DNA of 64,000 nt from Halobacteriales archaeon QS_4_69_31 (GCA_003021655.1 PXRP01000037.1:62001-126000), one strand, 5' to 3'; shown: positions 43,235 to 52,572, counted from the stretch's first letter. The notes: generated by a model from the sequence alone, not told the origin. Translations and numbers: made by a program.

Positions 43235-45316
43235 GTGACCGACGAGGGGGACGACCACCCCCGGACGGTCTGCCCGCTCTGTTCGGTCGGCTGCCACCTC
43301 CGGCAGGGACCGGAGTCCCGGGCGAAGGGCGTCGCCGGCCCGGCCAATCCCGACGGGCGGCTCTGCCGGAAGGGCGTGACGGCCTTCGAAATACGCGAGG
43401 ACGAGGACCGCCTGGAGCGACCGCTGGTCCGCCGCGGGGGCCGGCTCCGTCCGGTCCCCTGGGAGCGGGCGCTCGAGACGGTCGTCGACCGCTTCGAGGG
43501 GGTCCTCGACGCCCGGGGGCCGGACGCGCTCGCGTTCCTGGGCGCGCCCTACTGCACGAACGAGGAGAACTACCTCCTCCAGAAGCTCGCCCGGACGCTC
43601 GGGACCAACAACGTCGACAACCGGTCGCGGCTCTGTCACGCCGAGTCGGCCCGCGCGCTCGCCGAGCGGGTCGGCTGGCCGGCGACGACCAACGGCCTCT
43701 CGGACCTGGGGGAGGCGGACGTGGTCGTCGTCGCGGGCGCGAACCCCGCACAGCGCCAGCCGGTCGCGTTCAACAGCTTCCTCAGGCCCGCCGTGGCCGA
43801 CGGGACGACGCTCGTCCACGTCGACCCGGTGGGGACGGAGACGACGCGGCTGGCCGACGTCCACGTCGCACCCCGCCCAGGGACGGACGCGCTCGTGTTC
43901 GCGCTGCTGTGTGCACGGGTCCTCGACGCCGGCGGCGCGGACCGCGCCTTCCTGCGCGAGCGAGCCCGGGACGTCGAGGCCTTCACCGGGAGACTCGCCG
44001 ACCTGGACCGCGAGCGGGCGGCGTCGGTCGCGGGCGTCGACCCCGAGCGGTTCGACCGCGTGGTCGACCTGGTGGCCGGCGCCGACCGCGTCGCCGCGAT
44101 GGTCGGCACCGGCCTCGAGGGCGGCGACCGCGGTGTGCCGGCGCCCGAGACGCTGCTGGACCTGCTCGTGCTGACGGGGAACCTGGGCCGGCCCGGCGCC
44201 GGGCTGTACGTGCTGCGTGGCCTCGTCAACGAACAGGGCGCGACCGACGCGGGCTGTGTCCCGGACCGGCTCCCCGGCCACCAGTCCGTCACCGACCCCG
44301 GGGCGCGCGACCGTGTCGCGGACGTGTGGGACACCGAACCGCCGGCAGAGCCGGGGCGAACCGCCACGGAGTTGCTCGGGTCCTTCGGCGAGGACGTCCA
44401 CGGCGCGCTCGTCGTCGGGGAGAACCCCGCCGTCTCGAAACGCGACGACGACTGGGTCCGGGAGCGCCTGGCCGCGCTCGACGCGCTGGTCGTCCTGGAG
44501 GTGGCGCCGAGCGAGACCACCCGCCACGCGGACGTAGTCCTGCCCGCGGCCGCGGGCGTCGAGAAATCGGGGACGGTCACGAACCTCGAACGGCGCGTCC
44601 AGCGGCTCTACGCGACCGCACCGCCCCCGGGCGAGGCCCGCCCCGACTGGCGCGTCCTCGCCGACATCGGCCGGCGACTGGTCGACGGCGCCCAGCGTGA
44701 CTCCGACTCGGCGGCAGGCGACGCGGCGCGGGTCGGCGCCTCGACGGCGGAGGACGCTCCGCGGGACTCCGACCCGACGGCAGGCGACACCACCGGAGAG
44801 GACGAGACCGGAGAGGGCACAGCCGACACGTTCGACTATCAGGACGTCGCGGCGGTCTTCGCGGAACTGGCGGCAGTCGCGCCGACCCACGCCGGGTGCT
44901 CGTACGCCGACCTCGACGGGGCGGGCCGCCAGTGGCCGTTCGACGGCGACGGCGTCCTCTACCGCGACGCGTTCGCGACGCCGGACGGCCTGGCCGGGTT
45001 CTCGACGGCGCTCCCGAGCGTCGAACCGGTCGCGGGGGACGGGCTCCATCTGGTGGCCGGTGGCCGGACCAGCGGGTTCTACGGCGACCTCGACGCGGAC
45101 GACGGCCGGCTCCGGATCCATCCCGCCGACGCCGACCAGCGCGGGGTCGGCCAGGGCGACCTCGTCACCGTCTCACACGGGGAGACGGCCGTCGAGGTGA
45201 CTGCGGACCGCGACGACGGCGTCCGCCGCGGGACGGTCTTTCTCCCCGCGGCCGTCGCCGACCCCTTCCTCAGGCGCGACGCCGCGACCGTCTCGGTCGA
45301 ACCCGCTGGCGAGTAG
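43235..45316 (+). CDS. Second molybdopterin oxidoreductase (FDH/NasA-like)
   Basis: This 693-residue paralog of fdhA starts at GTG 43235. Its 4Fe-4S cluster residues are C13, C16, C20 and C44 (CPLCSVGC, LCRKGV) with K46, and the Mo/W ligand is C134 followed by H135 (SRLCHAESARAL). An acidic low-complexity insert (about residues 488-530) interrupts the protein before the C-terminal cofactor domain. It lies 11 nt after the DUF1641 gene. It may be an alternative catalytic subunit, a structural partner or a distinct oxidoreductase; substrate cannot be set. The 3' end is tandemly duplicated (45308-45347). Confidence 0.82.
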   Translation: MTDEGDDHPRTVCPLCSVGCHLRQGPESRAKGVAGPANPDGRLCRKGVTAFEIREDEDRLERPLVRRGGRLRPVPWERALETVVDRFEGVLDARGPDALAFLGAPYCTNEENYLLQKLARTLGTNNVDNRSRLCHAESARALAERVGWPATTNGLSDLGEADVVVVAGANPAQRQPVAFNSFLRPAVADGTTLVHVDPVGTETTRLADVHVAPRPGTDALVFALLCARVLDAGGADRAFLRERARDVEAFTGRLADLDRERAASVAGVDPERFDRVVDLVAGADRVAAMVGTGLEGGDRGVPAPETLLDLLVLTGNLGRPGAGLYVLRGLVNEQGATDAGCVPDRLPGHQSVTDPGARDRVADVWDTEPPAEPGRTATELLGSFGEDVHGALVVGENPAVSKRDDDWVRERLAALDALVVLEVAPSETTRHADVVLPAAAGVEKSGTVTNLERRVQRLYATAPPPGEARPDWRVLADIGRRLVDGAQRDSDSAAGDAARVGASTAEDAPRDSDPTAGDTTGEDETGEGTADTFDYQDVAAVFAELAAVAPTHAGCSYADLDGAGRQWPFDGDGVLYRDAFATPDGLAGFSTALPSVEPVAGDGLHLVAGGRTSGFYGDLDADDGRLRIHPADADQRGVGQGDLVTVSHGETAVEVTADRDDGVRRGTVFLPAAVADPFLRRDAATVSVEPAGE

Positions 45317-45347
45317 GCGGCTTCGCGCCCCGGGCGAGTAGGCGGCT
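45308..45347 (+). repeat. 25-nt direct duplication spanning a stop codon
   Basis: GGCGAGTAGGCGGCT occurs at 45308-45322, including the TAG of the molybdopterin gene, and again at 45333-45347. The intervening CGCGCCCC-like words differ. It is one of several duplications at gene 3' ends in this window. Confidence 0.7.
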
Positions 45348-45705
45348 CCCGAACCCTTCTCGACCGGCGGCGCCACGGCTCCATCCGGGAGCGACCGCGA
45401 GGAAACGGGGGAAAACCAGGGCGACGGTGGGACAGAACCGGCACTCCGGTGTGTCTCGGGACGGGGTCGGTGGGAAACCACGTCCAGGGGGAGATGGTGC
45501 GCGAAGCTCTGTGGCTTGGAGCCTCCCCGACTCCGGCTTTGGAGGGGTCGAGAACAAGCACACATACGGATAGGTGCTGGTGTTTATACCCGGTGGCCCG
45601 GTTCCCCTCGGAGTGACGAGAGGTTCTGTTTCGGAAACCGGACGTTCGTTGGGCTCTCGCGGACCGGCGCCCGTTTATTTAGTCGCGGGCGCCGACGGGT
45701 CGCGT
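45317..45705. other. Intergenic region, no gene
   Basis: About 390 nt of GC-rich sequence after the FDH-type operon. Apart from the duplication at its start and a TATA-like box at its end, nothing is recognised. Open frames have Arg/Pro-rich translations. Confidence 0.5.
45672..45680 (+). promoter_or_regulatory. TATA-like box of the small zinc protein gene
   Basis: CGTTTATTT lies about 30 nt before ATG 45706 with no Shine-Dalgarno. Confidence 0.5.
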
Positions 45706-45906
45706 ATGAGTGGAGAGTGCCACTTCTGTCACGGGCTGGTCCTGGCGGGTGAGCCCGAACACATCGTACTCGACGGCCACGGGGACCACGAGGTGTATAT
45801 GCACGAGCGGTGTGCGCGGGGCGGCGAGGCCATCGTCTCGGACCGGCGCGAAAACGTCGACGTCACCTGCCCGGAGTGTGGGGCCGTCGAGACGACGCGC
45901 CTCTAG
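45706..45906 (+). CDS. Small zinc-binding protein
   Basis: The 66-residue protein has CHFCHGLV near the N-terminus, a central HDGH-like stretch with His and Cys (MHERCARGG) and CPECGAVE near the C-terminus, so two CxxC pairs plus extra ligands. The start at 45706 follows a TATA-like box; the longer frame upstream is not conserved-looking. It overlaps the convergent folD by 4 nt. Function is unknown. Confidence 0.72.
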   Translation: MSGECHFCHGLVLAGEPEHIVLDGHGDHEVYMHERCARGGEAIVSDRRENVDVTCPECGAVETTRL

Positions 45907-46796
45907 GGGAGGTCGACGGGGACGTCGGATTGCAGGCTGGCGGCCTTGACGGTGTTGTACATGAGCATCGCGATGGTGAGCGGCCCGACGCCGCCGGGGA
46001 CGGGCGTGATGGCGCTGGCTTTCTCCCGGACGCTCCCGAAGTCGACGTCGCCGACGAGCTCGTACCCCTTCTCGGTGTCGGCGTCGACGCGGTTGACGCC
46101 GACGTCGATGACGACGGCGCCCTCCGAGACCATCGACCCCTCGATCATCCGCGGGACGCCCGCGGCGGCGACGAGGATGTCGGCGCTCCGGGTCTTCTCG
46201 CCGAGGTTCTCCGTCCGGGAGTGACAGATGGTCGTCGTCGCGTTGCCGCCCGGGCCGTACTGGATAAAGAGGTTGGCCATCGGCTTGCCGACGATGTCCG
46301 ACCGGCCGACGACGACGGCGTCTTTCCCCTCGGTCTCGATATCGTGGGCGGCGAGGATCTTCTGGACGCCGTGTGGCGTACAGGGTTTGTACCGGGCGTT
46401 GCCAGAGACGAGGCGGCCGACGTTCTCCGGGTGGAAGCCGTCGACGTCTTTCATCGGGTCGATGCGTTCGAGGACAGTCGCCTTGTCGACGTGGTCGGGG
46501 ACCGGCATCTGGACGAGGATCCCGTGGACCGACGGGTCCGCGTTCAGGTCGTCGATGCGGTCGTAGAGGACCTCCGCGGGCTCGTCGGGGTCGATCTCGT
46601 GGTGGAAGCTCTCGATGCCGGTGTCGGCGCAGGCCCGCTGTTTCATCGAGACGTAGGTCTCGCTGGCGCCGTCGTCGCTCATCAGGACCGTCGCCAGCCC
46701 CGGCGTGACGCCCTCGTCCGCGAGCGTCTCCGCACACGCCGATACGTCCGCTCTGATGTCGTCCGCGACCGCGTTGCCGTCGATTATCGTTGTCAT
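45903..46796 (-). CDS. folD: Methylenetetrahydrofolate dehydrogenase/cyclohydrolase
   Basis: The 297-residue FolD carries the catalytic Lys in TYVSMKQRACADTG, VQMPVPDHVD, the NADP loop VVGRSDIVGKPMANLF and the family end motif PVPGGVGPLTIAML. It interconverts methylene-, methenyl- and formyl-tetrahydrofolate. Together with the formate-tetrahydrofolate ligase at 54 kb it forms a full route from formate to methylene-THF. ATG 46796 is chosen over the 14-residue extension. No clear TATA box was seen immediately upstream. The upstream gap is shared with divergent pabB/trpE. Confidence 0.94.
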   Translation of the reverse strand: MTTIIDGNAVADDIRADVSACAETLADEGVTPGLATVLMSDDGASETYVSMKQRACADTGIESFHHEIDPDEPAEVLYDRIDDLNADPSVHGILVQMPVPDHVDKATVLERIDPMKDVDGFHPENVGRLVSGNARYKPCTPHGVQKILAAHDIETEGKDAVVVGRSDIVGKPMANLFIQYGPGGNATTTICHSRTENLGEKTRSADILVAAAGVPRMIEGSMVSEGAVVIDVGVNRVDADTEKGYELVGDVDFGSVREKASAITPVPGGVGPLTIAMLMYNTVKAASLQSDVPVDLP

Positions 46797-47071
46797 GGTG
46801 TGGTCGGCGTCGACACCCGGCCGCCGGCGTTGGGCCACCGGCCAGTGTGTTCCGCTCTCGTCGGGGAGACGCCGCGCGCGCGCTTAACCGCCGGCCCGGA
46901 ATATGCCGGTGTTTGAAGTGGCGACCCCTCTCGCGCCGGGCCCGAAATTTCGGAGAACTGGTACTCTGTGGACGGTTTCCGAAAACCACGATAGGTTTTT
47001 GCCCGGACCGGTGCATACTCGTACAGGACAGCGGGGAACCGTCGCCCGGTTCCCGGAGGACACCGGCCCAC

Positions 47072-48580
47072 ATGAACGAGCTCACGGTCGTCACGGCGGG
47101 AGAATCGTTCGTCGAGACAGCCGAGCGCGCGCCGCCGGGCGCCCGCGTCCCGGTCGAGGTACGCGTCACGGTCTCGGACCCCTTCGAGGCCTACCGCCGG
47201 GCGCGGGACCCCGAGCGCGACGGCGTCTACCTCGAGACCACCGGCGGCCAGTCCGGGTGGGGCTACTTCGCCGTCGACCCCATCGAGCGGGTGCAGGTGA
47301 ATCCGTCCGCGACGGCCCGCGGCGACGAGAGTCCGAGCATCGCCGCCATCGACGCGTTGCTCGAACGCGAACGGCTCGTCCGCGGGGAGTGTACGGTGCC
47401 GTACCCCTGTGGCGCGTTCGGGTGGCTCTCCTACGACATCGCGAGGGAACTCGAAGACCTCCCCGAGACGACCGTCGCGGAGGGGTTGCCCCGCCTCCAG
47501 CTGGGCGTGTTCGACCGCGTCGCCGCCTGGGAGGAGCCACGCGGCGACGAGGTCGACCTCCGGGTGACAGCCTGCCCGGTCGTCGACGGCGACCCGGCCG
47601 CGGCCTACGGGCGGGGACTCGCCGCGGCGAAGGGCCTCGCGGAGACGGCACTCGCCGGCGACGGCCACGTCAGGACGCCCCCGACCGCCACGCGGGGTGC
47701 CACCTTCGAGAGCGAGTGCGGCGCGGACGCCTACACCGACCGCGTCGAGACGGTCAAGGAGTACGTCCGGGACGGGGACACATTCCAGACGAACATCTCC
47801 CACAGGCTGGTGGCGCCCGCGGCGGTCCACCCCATCGAGACGTTCGCCGCGGTCCGGCGGGTCAACCCCGCGCCCTACTCCGCTCTGCTGGAGTTTCCCG
47901 GGATCGACCTGGTGAGCGCCAGCCCCGAACTGCTTCTTGACGTGGAGGGCGACCGCCTCGTCACCGAACCCATCGCCGGGACGCGCCCCCGTGGCGAGAC
48001 GCCCGCCGAGGACGCCGAACTCGAACGGGACCTGACCACCGACGAGAAAGAGCGCGCAGAGCACGCGATGCTCGTGGACCTGGAGCGCAACGACCTCGGG
48101 AAGGTCAGCGAGTACGGGAGCGTCGAGGTCAGCGAGTACCGCCGCGTCGACCGCTACTCGGAGGTGATGCACCTCGTCTCGCTCGTCGAGGGGCGGGCGC
48201 GGTCGGGCATGAGCGTGGCGGACGCCGTCGCCGCCGTCTTCCCCGGCGGGACGGTCACCGGCGCGCCCAAACCCCGGACGATGGAGATAATCGACGAGGT
48301 CGAAACCTCCCGGCGCGGGCCCTACACCGGGAGCATCGGCGTCTTCGGGTTCGACGACCGCGCGACGCTGAACATGACCATCCGGACGCTGGTCCGGTAC
48401 GACGGCGAGTACCGTCTCCGGGTCGGCGGCGGCGTCGTCCACGACTCGGTCCCCGAACGCGAGTACCAGGAGACACTCGACAAGGCCTGGGCGCTGGTCA
48501 CCGCCGTCGACGAGGCGCTGGGCGAACGGGGCTCGTTCGCCGTCGAGAGCGGGGCCGACCCCATGGAGGGTGCGCGATGA
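47072..48580 (+). CDS. Chorismate-binding synthase component I (PabB or TrpE)
   Basis: The 502-residue protein carries the chorismate-binding fold with PIAGTRPRGETP, ERAEHAMLVDLERNDLG, FPGGTVTGAPKPRTMEII and RVGGGVVHDSVPE. It makes anthranilate or 4-amino-4-deoxychorismate with ammonia from the glutaminase component downstream. The motifs do not separate PabB from TrpE. Absence of other trp genes and closeness to folD favour folate (pabB), by inference. A PabC-type lyase is not present here. It is linked to the glutaminase gene through a 20-codon mini-ORF. Confidence 0.8.
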   Translation: MNELTVVTAGESFVETAERAPPGARVPVEVRVTVSDPFEAYRRARDPERDGVYLETTGGQSGWGYFAVDPIERVQVNPSATARGDESPSIAAIDALLERERLVRGECTVPYPCGAFGWLSYDIARELEDLPETTVAEGLPRLQLGVFDRVAAWEEPRGDEVDLRVTACPVVDGDPAAAYGRGLAAAKGLAETALAGDGHVRTPPTATRGATFESECGADAYTDRVETVKEYVRDGDTFQTNISHRLVAPAAVHPIETFAAVRRVNPAPYSALLEFPGIDLVSASPELLLDVEGDRLVTEPIAGTRPRGETPAEDAELERDLTTDEKERAEHAMLVDLERNDLGKVSEYGSVEVSEYRRVDRYSEVMHLVSLVEGRARSGMSVADAVAAVFPGGTVTGAPKPRTMEIIDEVETSRRGPYTGSIGVFGFDDRATLNMTIRTLVRYDGEYRLRVGGGVVHDSVPEREYQETLDKAWALVTAVDEALGERGSFAVESGADPMEGAR

Positions 48581-48639
48581 CCGCCGTCACCGACCCGGCG
48601 GAGGGATCGACGACCATCGACCCGGGGGGTCGGCGATGA
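48577..48639 (+). CDS. 20-codon mini-ORF bridging pabB/trpE and pabA/trpG
   Basis: ATG 48577 overlaps the upstream TGA (ATGA), and the mini-ORF's own TGA (48637-48639) overlaps the next ATG (ATGA at 48636). Its 20 residues (MTAVTDPAEGSTTIDPGGRR) have no recognised function. The double overlap would let ribosomes terminate and reinitiate twice, keeping the two synthase components coupled despite the 55-nt gap. Expression as a peptide is unproven. Confidence 0.4.
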   Translation: MTAVTDPAEGSTTIDPGGRR

Positions 48640-49208
48640 TACTCATCGTCGACAACTACGATTCCTTCGCCTACAACCTCGTCCAGTACGTCGGCGAGTT
48701 CGACGAGGTGACCGTCCGGCGCAACGACGCCATCGACGTGGCGGGGATCCGCGAGCTGGACCCGGACGGCATCGTCGTCTCGCCGGGGCCGGGCACGCCC
48801 GAGGAGGCCGGCGTCTCGGTCGACGTCTTCGCCGAGACCACGTACCCGGCGCTGGGGGTCTGTCTCGGCCACCAGGCGCTGTGTGCGGCCCACGGCGCCG
48901 ACGTCGGGCACGCGCCCGAAGTCGTCCACGGGAAGCCCTCGGCCGTCTCCCACGACGGGAAGGGCCTCTACGAGGGGGTCGAGAACCCCTTCGAGGTCGG
49001 CCGCTACCACTCGCTGGCCGTCGAGCGCGACGACCTCCCCGGGGACCTGGTCGAGACCGCCCACACGGCCGACGAGGCGGGCATCGTGATGGGCGTGCGC
49101 CACCGCGAGCGGCCCCACGTCGGCGTCCAGTTCCACCCCGAGAGCATCCTCACCGACGCCGGCAAGGGCATGGTCGAGAACTTCTGTCGCTCGGTCGCGG
49201 GCGGGTGA
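48636..49208 (+). CDS. Glutamine amidotransferase component II (PabA or TrpG)
   Basis: A 190-residue class I glutaminase. It has the oxyanion segment VSPGPGTPEEAG, the nucleophile Cys in LGVCLGHQAL, and His-Glu in VQFHPESILT. It supplies ammonia to the chorismate-binding component upstream. ATG 48636 starts directly at the conserved MILIVDNYDSFAYN. As with component I, PabA versus TrpG is not resolved by sequence; the folate context favours PabA. Confidence 0.85.
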   Translation: MILIVDNYDSFAYNLVQYVGEFDEVTVRRNDAIDVAGIRELDPDGIVVSPGPGTPEEAGVSVDVFAETTYPALGVCLGHQALCAAHGADVGHAPEVVHGKPSAVSHDGKGLYEGVENPFEVGRYHSLAVERDDLPGDLVETAHTADEAGIVMGVRHRERPHVGVQFHPESILTDAGKGMVENFCRSVAGG

Positions 49209-49235
49209 GTCGCCGGGACCGCGGGCGCGTCGGCG

Positions 49236-51098
49236 CTATTCTTTCTCCGGCGGGTCGATGTCGTGGTGGGTGTGAACCGTGGGCAGTCGGTCGACGGCCT
49301 GCCTGACGACGGAGGTGTGACCCTGGTCGCGCTCGCGACGGTAGAGTGTCAGCGACAGGCCGGCGATGGCCACCAGCGACAGCACCGCGAAGGGGCCGCC
49401 GGTGAGGACGGCAAGCGCCTGGAGGGTCTCGCCGCCGCCCAGGACGAGCACCGACACGGCGACGGCGCCCTGGAAGACGCCCCAGGAGACGATCGTACCC
49501 CGCGTGGGGGCGACGCTCCGGCGGGTCGCGAGCATCGAGACGACCAGCGTCGAGGTGTCGGCCGAGGTGGTCATGAACACGACGATGAGCGCGAGAAAGA
49601 GGAACATGAGCAACTGGCTGAGCGGGAGAGCGGCCAGCAGCGGGAAGCCGGCGACGGCCTCGGAGCCGCCGCGGGCGGCGACCGCGGCGAGGATGTCCGC
49701 CGCGCCGGTCGTCTGGACCCACAGCGACGTCCCTCCCAGAAGCAGGAACCAGACGATGGTCGCGGCCGAGGTAGCGACGACGCTGGTGAACACGACCGTC
49801 CGGATCCGCCGGCCCCGCGAGAGGGCGGCGGTGAAAAGCCCCGCGAACGGCGCCCAGGAGAACCACCACGACCAGTTCCAGACCGTCCAGTTGGCGACCC
49901 ACTCGCCGCCGACGAACAGGCTCAGCGGGGCGAAGTTGACGGCGTAGCTCCCGAGCGCGCTCGCGCCGCGGTCGAGGACAAACGACCGCGGGCCGACCGC
50001 AACCACCAGGAGCGCGAACAGGCCGAACAGGACGACGTTGAGGCCGGCGATCCGCCGGATCCCGCGGTGGACGCCGGTGACCGTCGAGAGGACGAATATC
50101 AGCGTCAGCCCGCCGACGAACAGCACCGGGCCCAGGTCGCCGGCCGAGACCCCCCACTGGAAGCCGATGCCCGCGAGGAACTGCTCGCTGACCAGCGCGA
50201 CCGACGTGGCGATGCCGCCGATGGTGGCGAAGACGGCGAGCGTGTCGACGAGGCGGGTCCACACCGAGTCCAGCCCCGAGACGCCCAGAAACGGCGCGAG
50301 GATGGTCGAGACCCGGAGGGGCGCGCCCCGCTTGAACACGAAGTACGCGACCGGGACGCCGATGACGGCGTAGGCGCTCCAGGCCGACAGCCCCCAGTGA
50401 AAGAGCGCGTAGGTCAGCGCCGGGCCGACCGCCGCCTCCGAGCGCGCGGGGGCGTCGAAGTACGGCGGCGGCGAGCCGTAGTGGAACAGCGATTCGGCGG
50501 GCCCCCAGAAGACGATCCCGGCGGCGATGCCCGCGGTGAACACGAGCGTGAAGTAGGTCGGGTAGGTGTAACTGGGCTCGGTGTCGGGTCCGCCGAGTTT
50601 GACGTCGCCCCACGGGCCGAGCAACAGGAACAGACAGTAACAGACCGCCAGGGAGACCGCCCCCAGAAACACCGGGCCCGTGTTCTGGAGGACGGCCCCC
50701 GAGACCCCGTTGACGGCCTCGTTCGTCGCCGCCGGCGCGACCGCCTGGACGCAGAAAAACAGCGCGAACACGCCCACCGGGAGCGCGAACACGACGGGGT
50801 CGTGTTTCGTGGCGAAGTTCCGGAGGGTCCCGACGACCCCCGTCCGCCGGATCCCCAGCAGGGCGGGTTCGCCCGACGGCTCCTCCGGGTCCGGCGAGTA
50901 CGGGAGGACCGCCAGGTAGCCCATCCCCGACGTGAAAAAGACGAGCGCGACCGCCAGCCACGTCTCCCCGGTGACGACCGTCCCTACGAACTCCGGGAAG
51001 AAAAACCCCGAGAGCACGACCGCACCCGACGCCGCACACAGCGGTGCCAGCAACTTGGCGAACATCTGCTCGGTGCCCGTCGCCGCTGACGTACCCAT
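49236..51098 (-). CDS. BCCT-family transporter
   Basis: A 620-residue membrane protein with about twelve to fourteen TM segments. It has the family core WTVWNWSWWFSWAPFAGLF with its Trp box, followed by SRGRRIRTVVF, and MTTSADTSTLVVSML. BCCT carriers import betaine, choline or carnitine with sodium, as compatible solutes in halophiles. The C-terminal tail is charged (RRERDQGHTS to DIDPPEKE). A CGTATAGTT-region TATA box on the minus strand at 51122-51130 precedes the ATG by about 28 nt. Confidence 0.92.
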   Translation of the reverse strand: MGTSAATGTEQMFAKLLAPLCAASGAVVLSGFFFPEFVGTVVTGETWLAVALVFFTSGMGYLAVLPYSPDPEEPSGEPALLGIRRTGVVGTLRNFATKHDPVVFALPVGVFALFFCVQAVAPAATNEAVNGVSGAVLQNTGPVFLGAVSLAVCYCLFLLLGPWGDVKLGGPDTEPSYTYPTYFTLVFTAGIAAGIVFWGPAESLFHYGSPPPYFDAPARSEAAVGPALTYALFHWGLSAWSAYAVIGVPVAYFVFKRGAPLRVSTILAPFLGVSGLDSVWTRLVDTLAVFATIGGIATSVALVSEQFLAGIGFQWGVSAGDLGPVLFVGGLTLIFVLSTVTGVHRGIRRIAGLNVVLFGLFALLVVAVGPRSFVLDRGASALGSYAVNFAPLSLFVGGEWVANWTVWNWSWWFSWAPFAGLFTAALSRGRRIRTVVFTSVVATSAATIVWFLLLGGTSLWVQTTGAADILAAVAARGGSEAVAGFPLLAALPLSQLLMFLFLALIVVFMTTSADTSTLVVSMLATRRSVAPTRGTIVSWGVFQGAVAVSVLVLGGGETLQALAVLTGGPFAVLSLVAIAGLSLTLYRRERDQGHTSVVRQAVDRLPTVHTHHDIDPPEKE

Positions 51099-51121
51099 GT
51101 CTGTTCTCTGAGACTGCCCGA

Positions 51122-51130
51122 CGTATAGTT
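51122..51130 (-). promoter_or_regulatory. TATA-like box of the BCCT gene
   Basis: On the minus strand AACTATACG lies about 28 nt before ATG 51098; leaderless arrangement. Confidence 0.5.
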
Positions 51131-51315
51131 GTTCGGTGGAAACACATCACATACGCGGTCTAGCAGTGCGTCTCCCACCGGCGGGGAGCGGCCACGGCCC
51201 GACCGACCCGGGCACACCACAGCCGAGCGGTATCCCGACTCTGGCCGGTCCGAGCACGCCACGGGGGAGCGGTATCCCGCATCCACCCGACCCGGTGGTA
51301 CCGCAGACAGTAGTG

Positions 51316-52542
51316 TCAGTCCTCGGAGGTTTCGAGGGCGGCGACGACCGACGAGGAGGCGGACTCGTCGAGGACCGACTCGCCGAGGAGACGGCCGCCG
51401 ATGGTGTGAGGGTTGATGACCTGGTCGGCGCCGACCGAGGCGAGTTTGTCGACGTGTTTGGCCTCGCTCGCGCCCGCCACGATGCGCATGTCGGGATTGA
51501 CGTTCCGGGCGGCGATGACCGCCAGCACGTCCGTGGCGTCGTCACCGCTGGCGACGACGACGCCGCTCGCGCTGTCGACCTGTGCCCGTTCGAGTATTTC
51601 CTCGTCGGTCGGGTCGCCGGTGAGGACGTTGACCGACTCGGCGTCGAGGTCCGCTGCCGTGTCCTCGTCGGGCGTCACGACGACGACGTCAGTCTCGTCC
51701 GCGAGGCTGTCGAGCAACGATTCCGTGAGGTCGCCGTACCCGAGAACCACGACGTGGTTCTCGAGGAGTCTGAGTTCCGAGGGAGTCATGTTTCCGAAAG
51801 CCGCCGCCATCCGCGATTCAATGGCCGGGACGACGAGCGCGCCGACCGCCGCCGTGAACGCACCGGTGCCGAGTATGACGATAGACAGCGAGAAGAACTC
51901 GCCGATCTGCGTGGTCGGCGTGATGTCGCCGTACCCGACCGTCGCGATGGTGATGATCACGAAGTAGAGGGCGTCGACCCAGTCGGCGATGGCGGTGAAG
52001 TGTTCCTGCAGGCCGTACGCGCCGACGGTCCCGTAGGCCACGACGCCGGCGACCGACAGCAGCGACGCGATCTGCAGCGGCGAGAGGTCCAGCGACTGGT
52101 CGAAGGCCTCGCGGTTGCGGACCAGCAGCGGGACCGTGACGCCGACCGCGAGCAACAGCGGTATGTCCGTCGTCGCGAGGGTCGTCAGCGGCAACACCGC
52201 CAGCGCCGGCAGGAGGACCATCGCCACACGCCAGGCGAGGCGTTTGCGCCGCTGCAACCCGACGGTGACCGGAGCGAGCAGGAACGCGAACGTGACGCCG
52301 GCGAGTCGCGCGACGACCGTCGTCGCCGGGACGTACGGCGCGAGCGGGCCGTTCAGCGACACGACCGGCGCGCTGAGGTTCGACAGCCCCGTCACGAACG
52401 CCAGCAGCGTTGTGACGCCGGTCAGGACGACCGCCGGCTGGGCGCCCGAGAACTCCTCCCAGTCGACGAACGGGATCCGGTCGGCCGGGTAGAAGACCTC
52501 CTCGTAGGCTTGCTCGGCCTGCCCGTCGGGTGCGTCGACCAC
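51316..52542 (-). CDS. Potassium channel with RCK/TrkA-N regulatory domain
   Basis: The 408-residue protein has an N-terminal membrane region with about five hydrophobic segments. A two-TM pore module contains the selectivity filter TIATVGYGDITP. A cytosolic RCK domain begins NHVVVLGYGDLTESLL and continues to the C-terminus (TrkA-N type, NAD/ligand-binding). GTG 52542 is taken as start because the box CTTTTTATAG (52563-52572) lies 25-27 nt upstream. The longer ATG frame to 52626 would cross that promoter and adds an Arg-rich, non-conserved stretch. It probably controls potassium flux in a salt-in cell. Confidence 0.87.
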   Translation of the reverse strand: MVDAPDGQAEQAYEEVFYPADRIPFVDWEEFSGAQPAVVLTGVTTLLAFVTGLSNLSAPVVSLNGPLAPYVPATTVVARLAGVTFAFLLAPVTVGLQRRKRLAWRVAMVLLPALAVLPLTTLATTDIPLLLAVGVTVPLLVRNREAFDQSLDLSPLQIASLLSVAGVVAYGTVGAYGLQEHFTAIADWVDALYFVIITIATVGYGDITPTTQIGEFFSLSIVILGTGAFTAAVGALVVPAIESRMAAAFGNMTPSELRLLENHVVVLGYGDLTESLLDSLADETDVVVVTPDEDTAADLDAESVNVLTGDPTDEEILERAQVDSASGVVVASGDDATDVLAVIAARNVNPDMRIVAGASEAKHVDKLASVGADQVINPHTIGGRLLGESVLDESASSSVVAALETSED

Positions 52543-52562
52543 GCCACCGCTTCGCGGACGAG

Positions 52563-52572
52563 CTATAAAAAG
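52563..52572 (-). promoter_or_regulatory. TATA box of the potassium channel gene
   Basis: CTTTTTATAG on the minus strand, about 27 nt before GTG 52542. One of the clearest TATA boxes here; it decides the start. Confidence 0.65.

Noticed and set aside
43172-45121. Long minus-strand frame opposite the second molybdopterin gene
   Set aside because: No recognisable protein; the plus strand encodes intact cluster and cofactor motifs.
49263-51089. 608-codon plus-strand frame opposite the BCCT gene
   Set aside because: Translation is polar, Arg/Asp/Gly-rich and unrelated to any family; the minus strand shows BCCT motifs.
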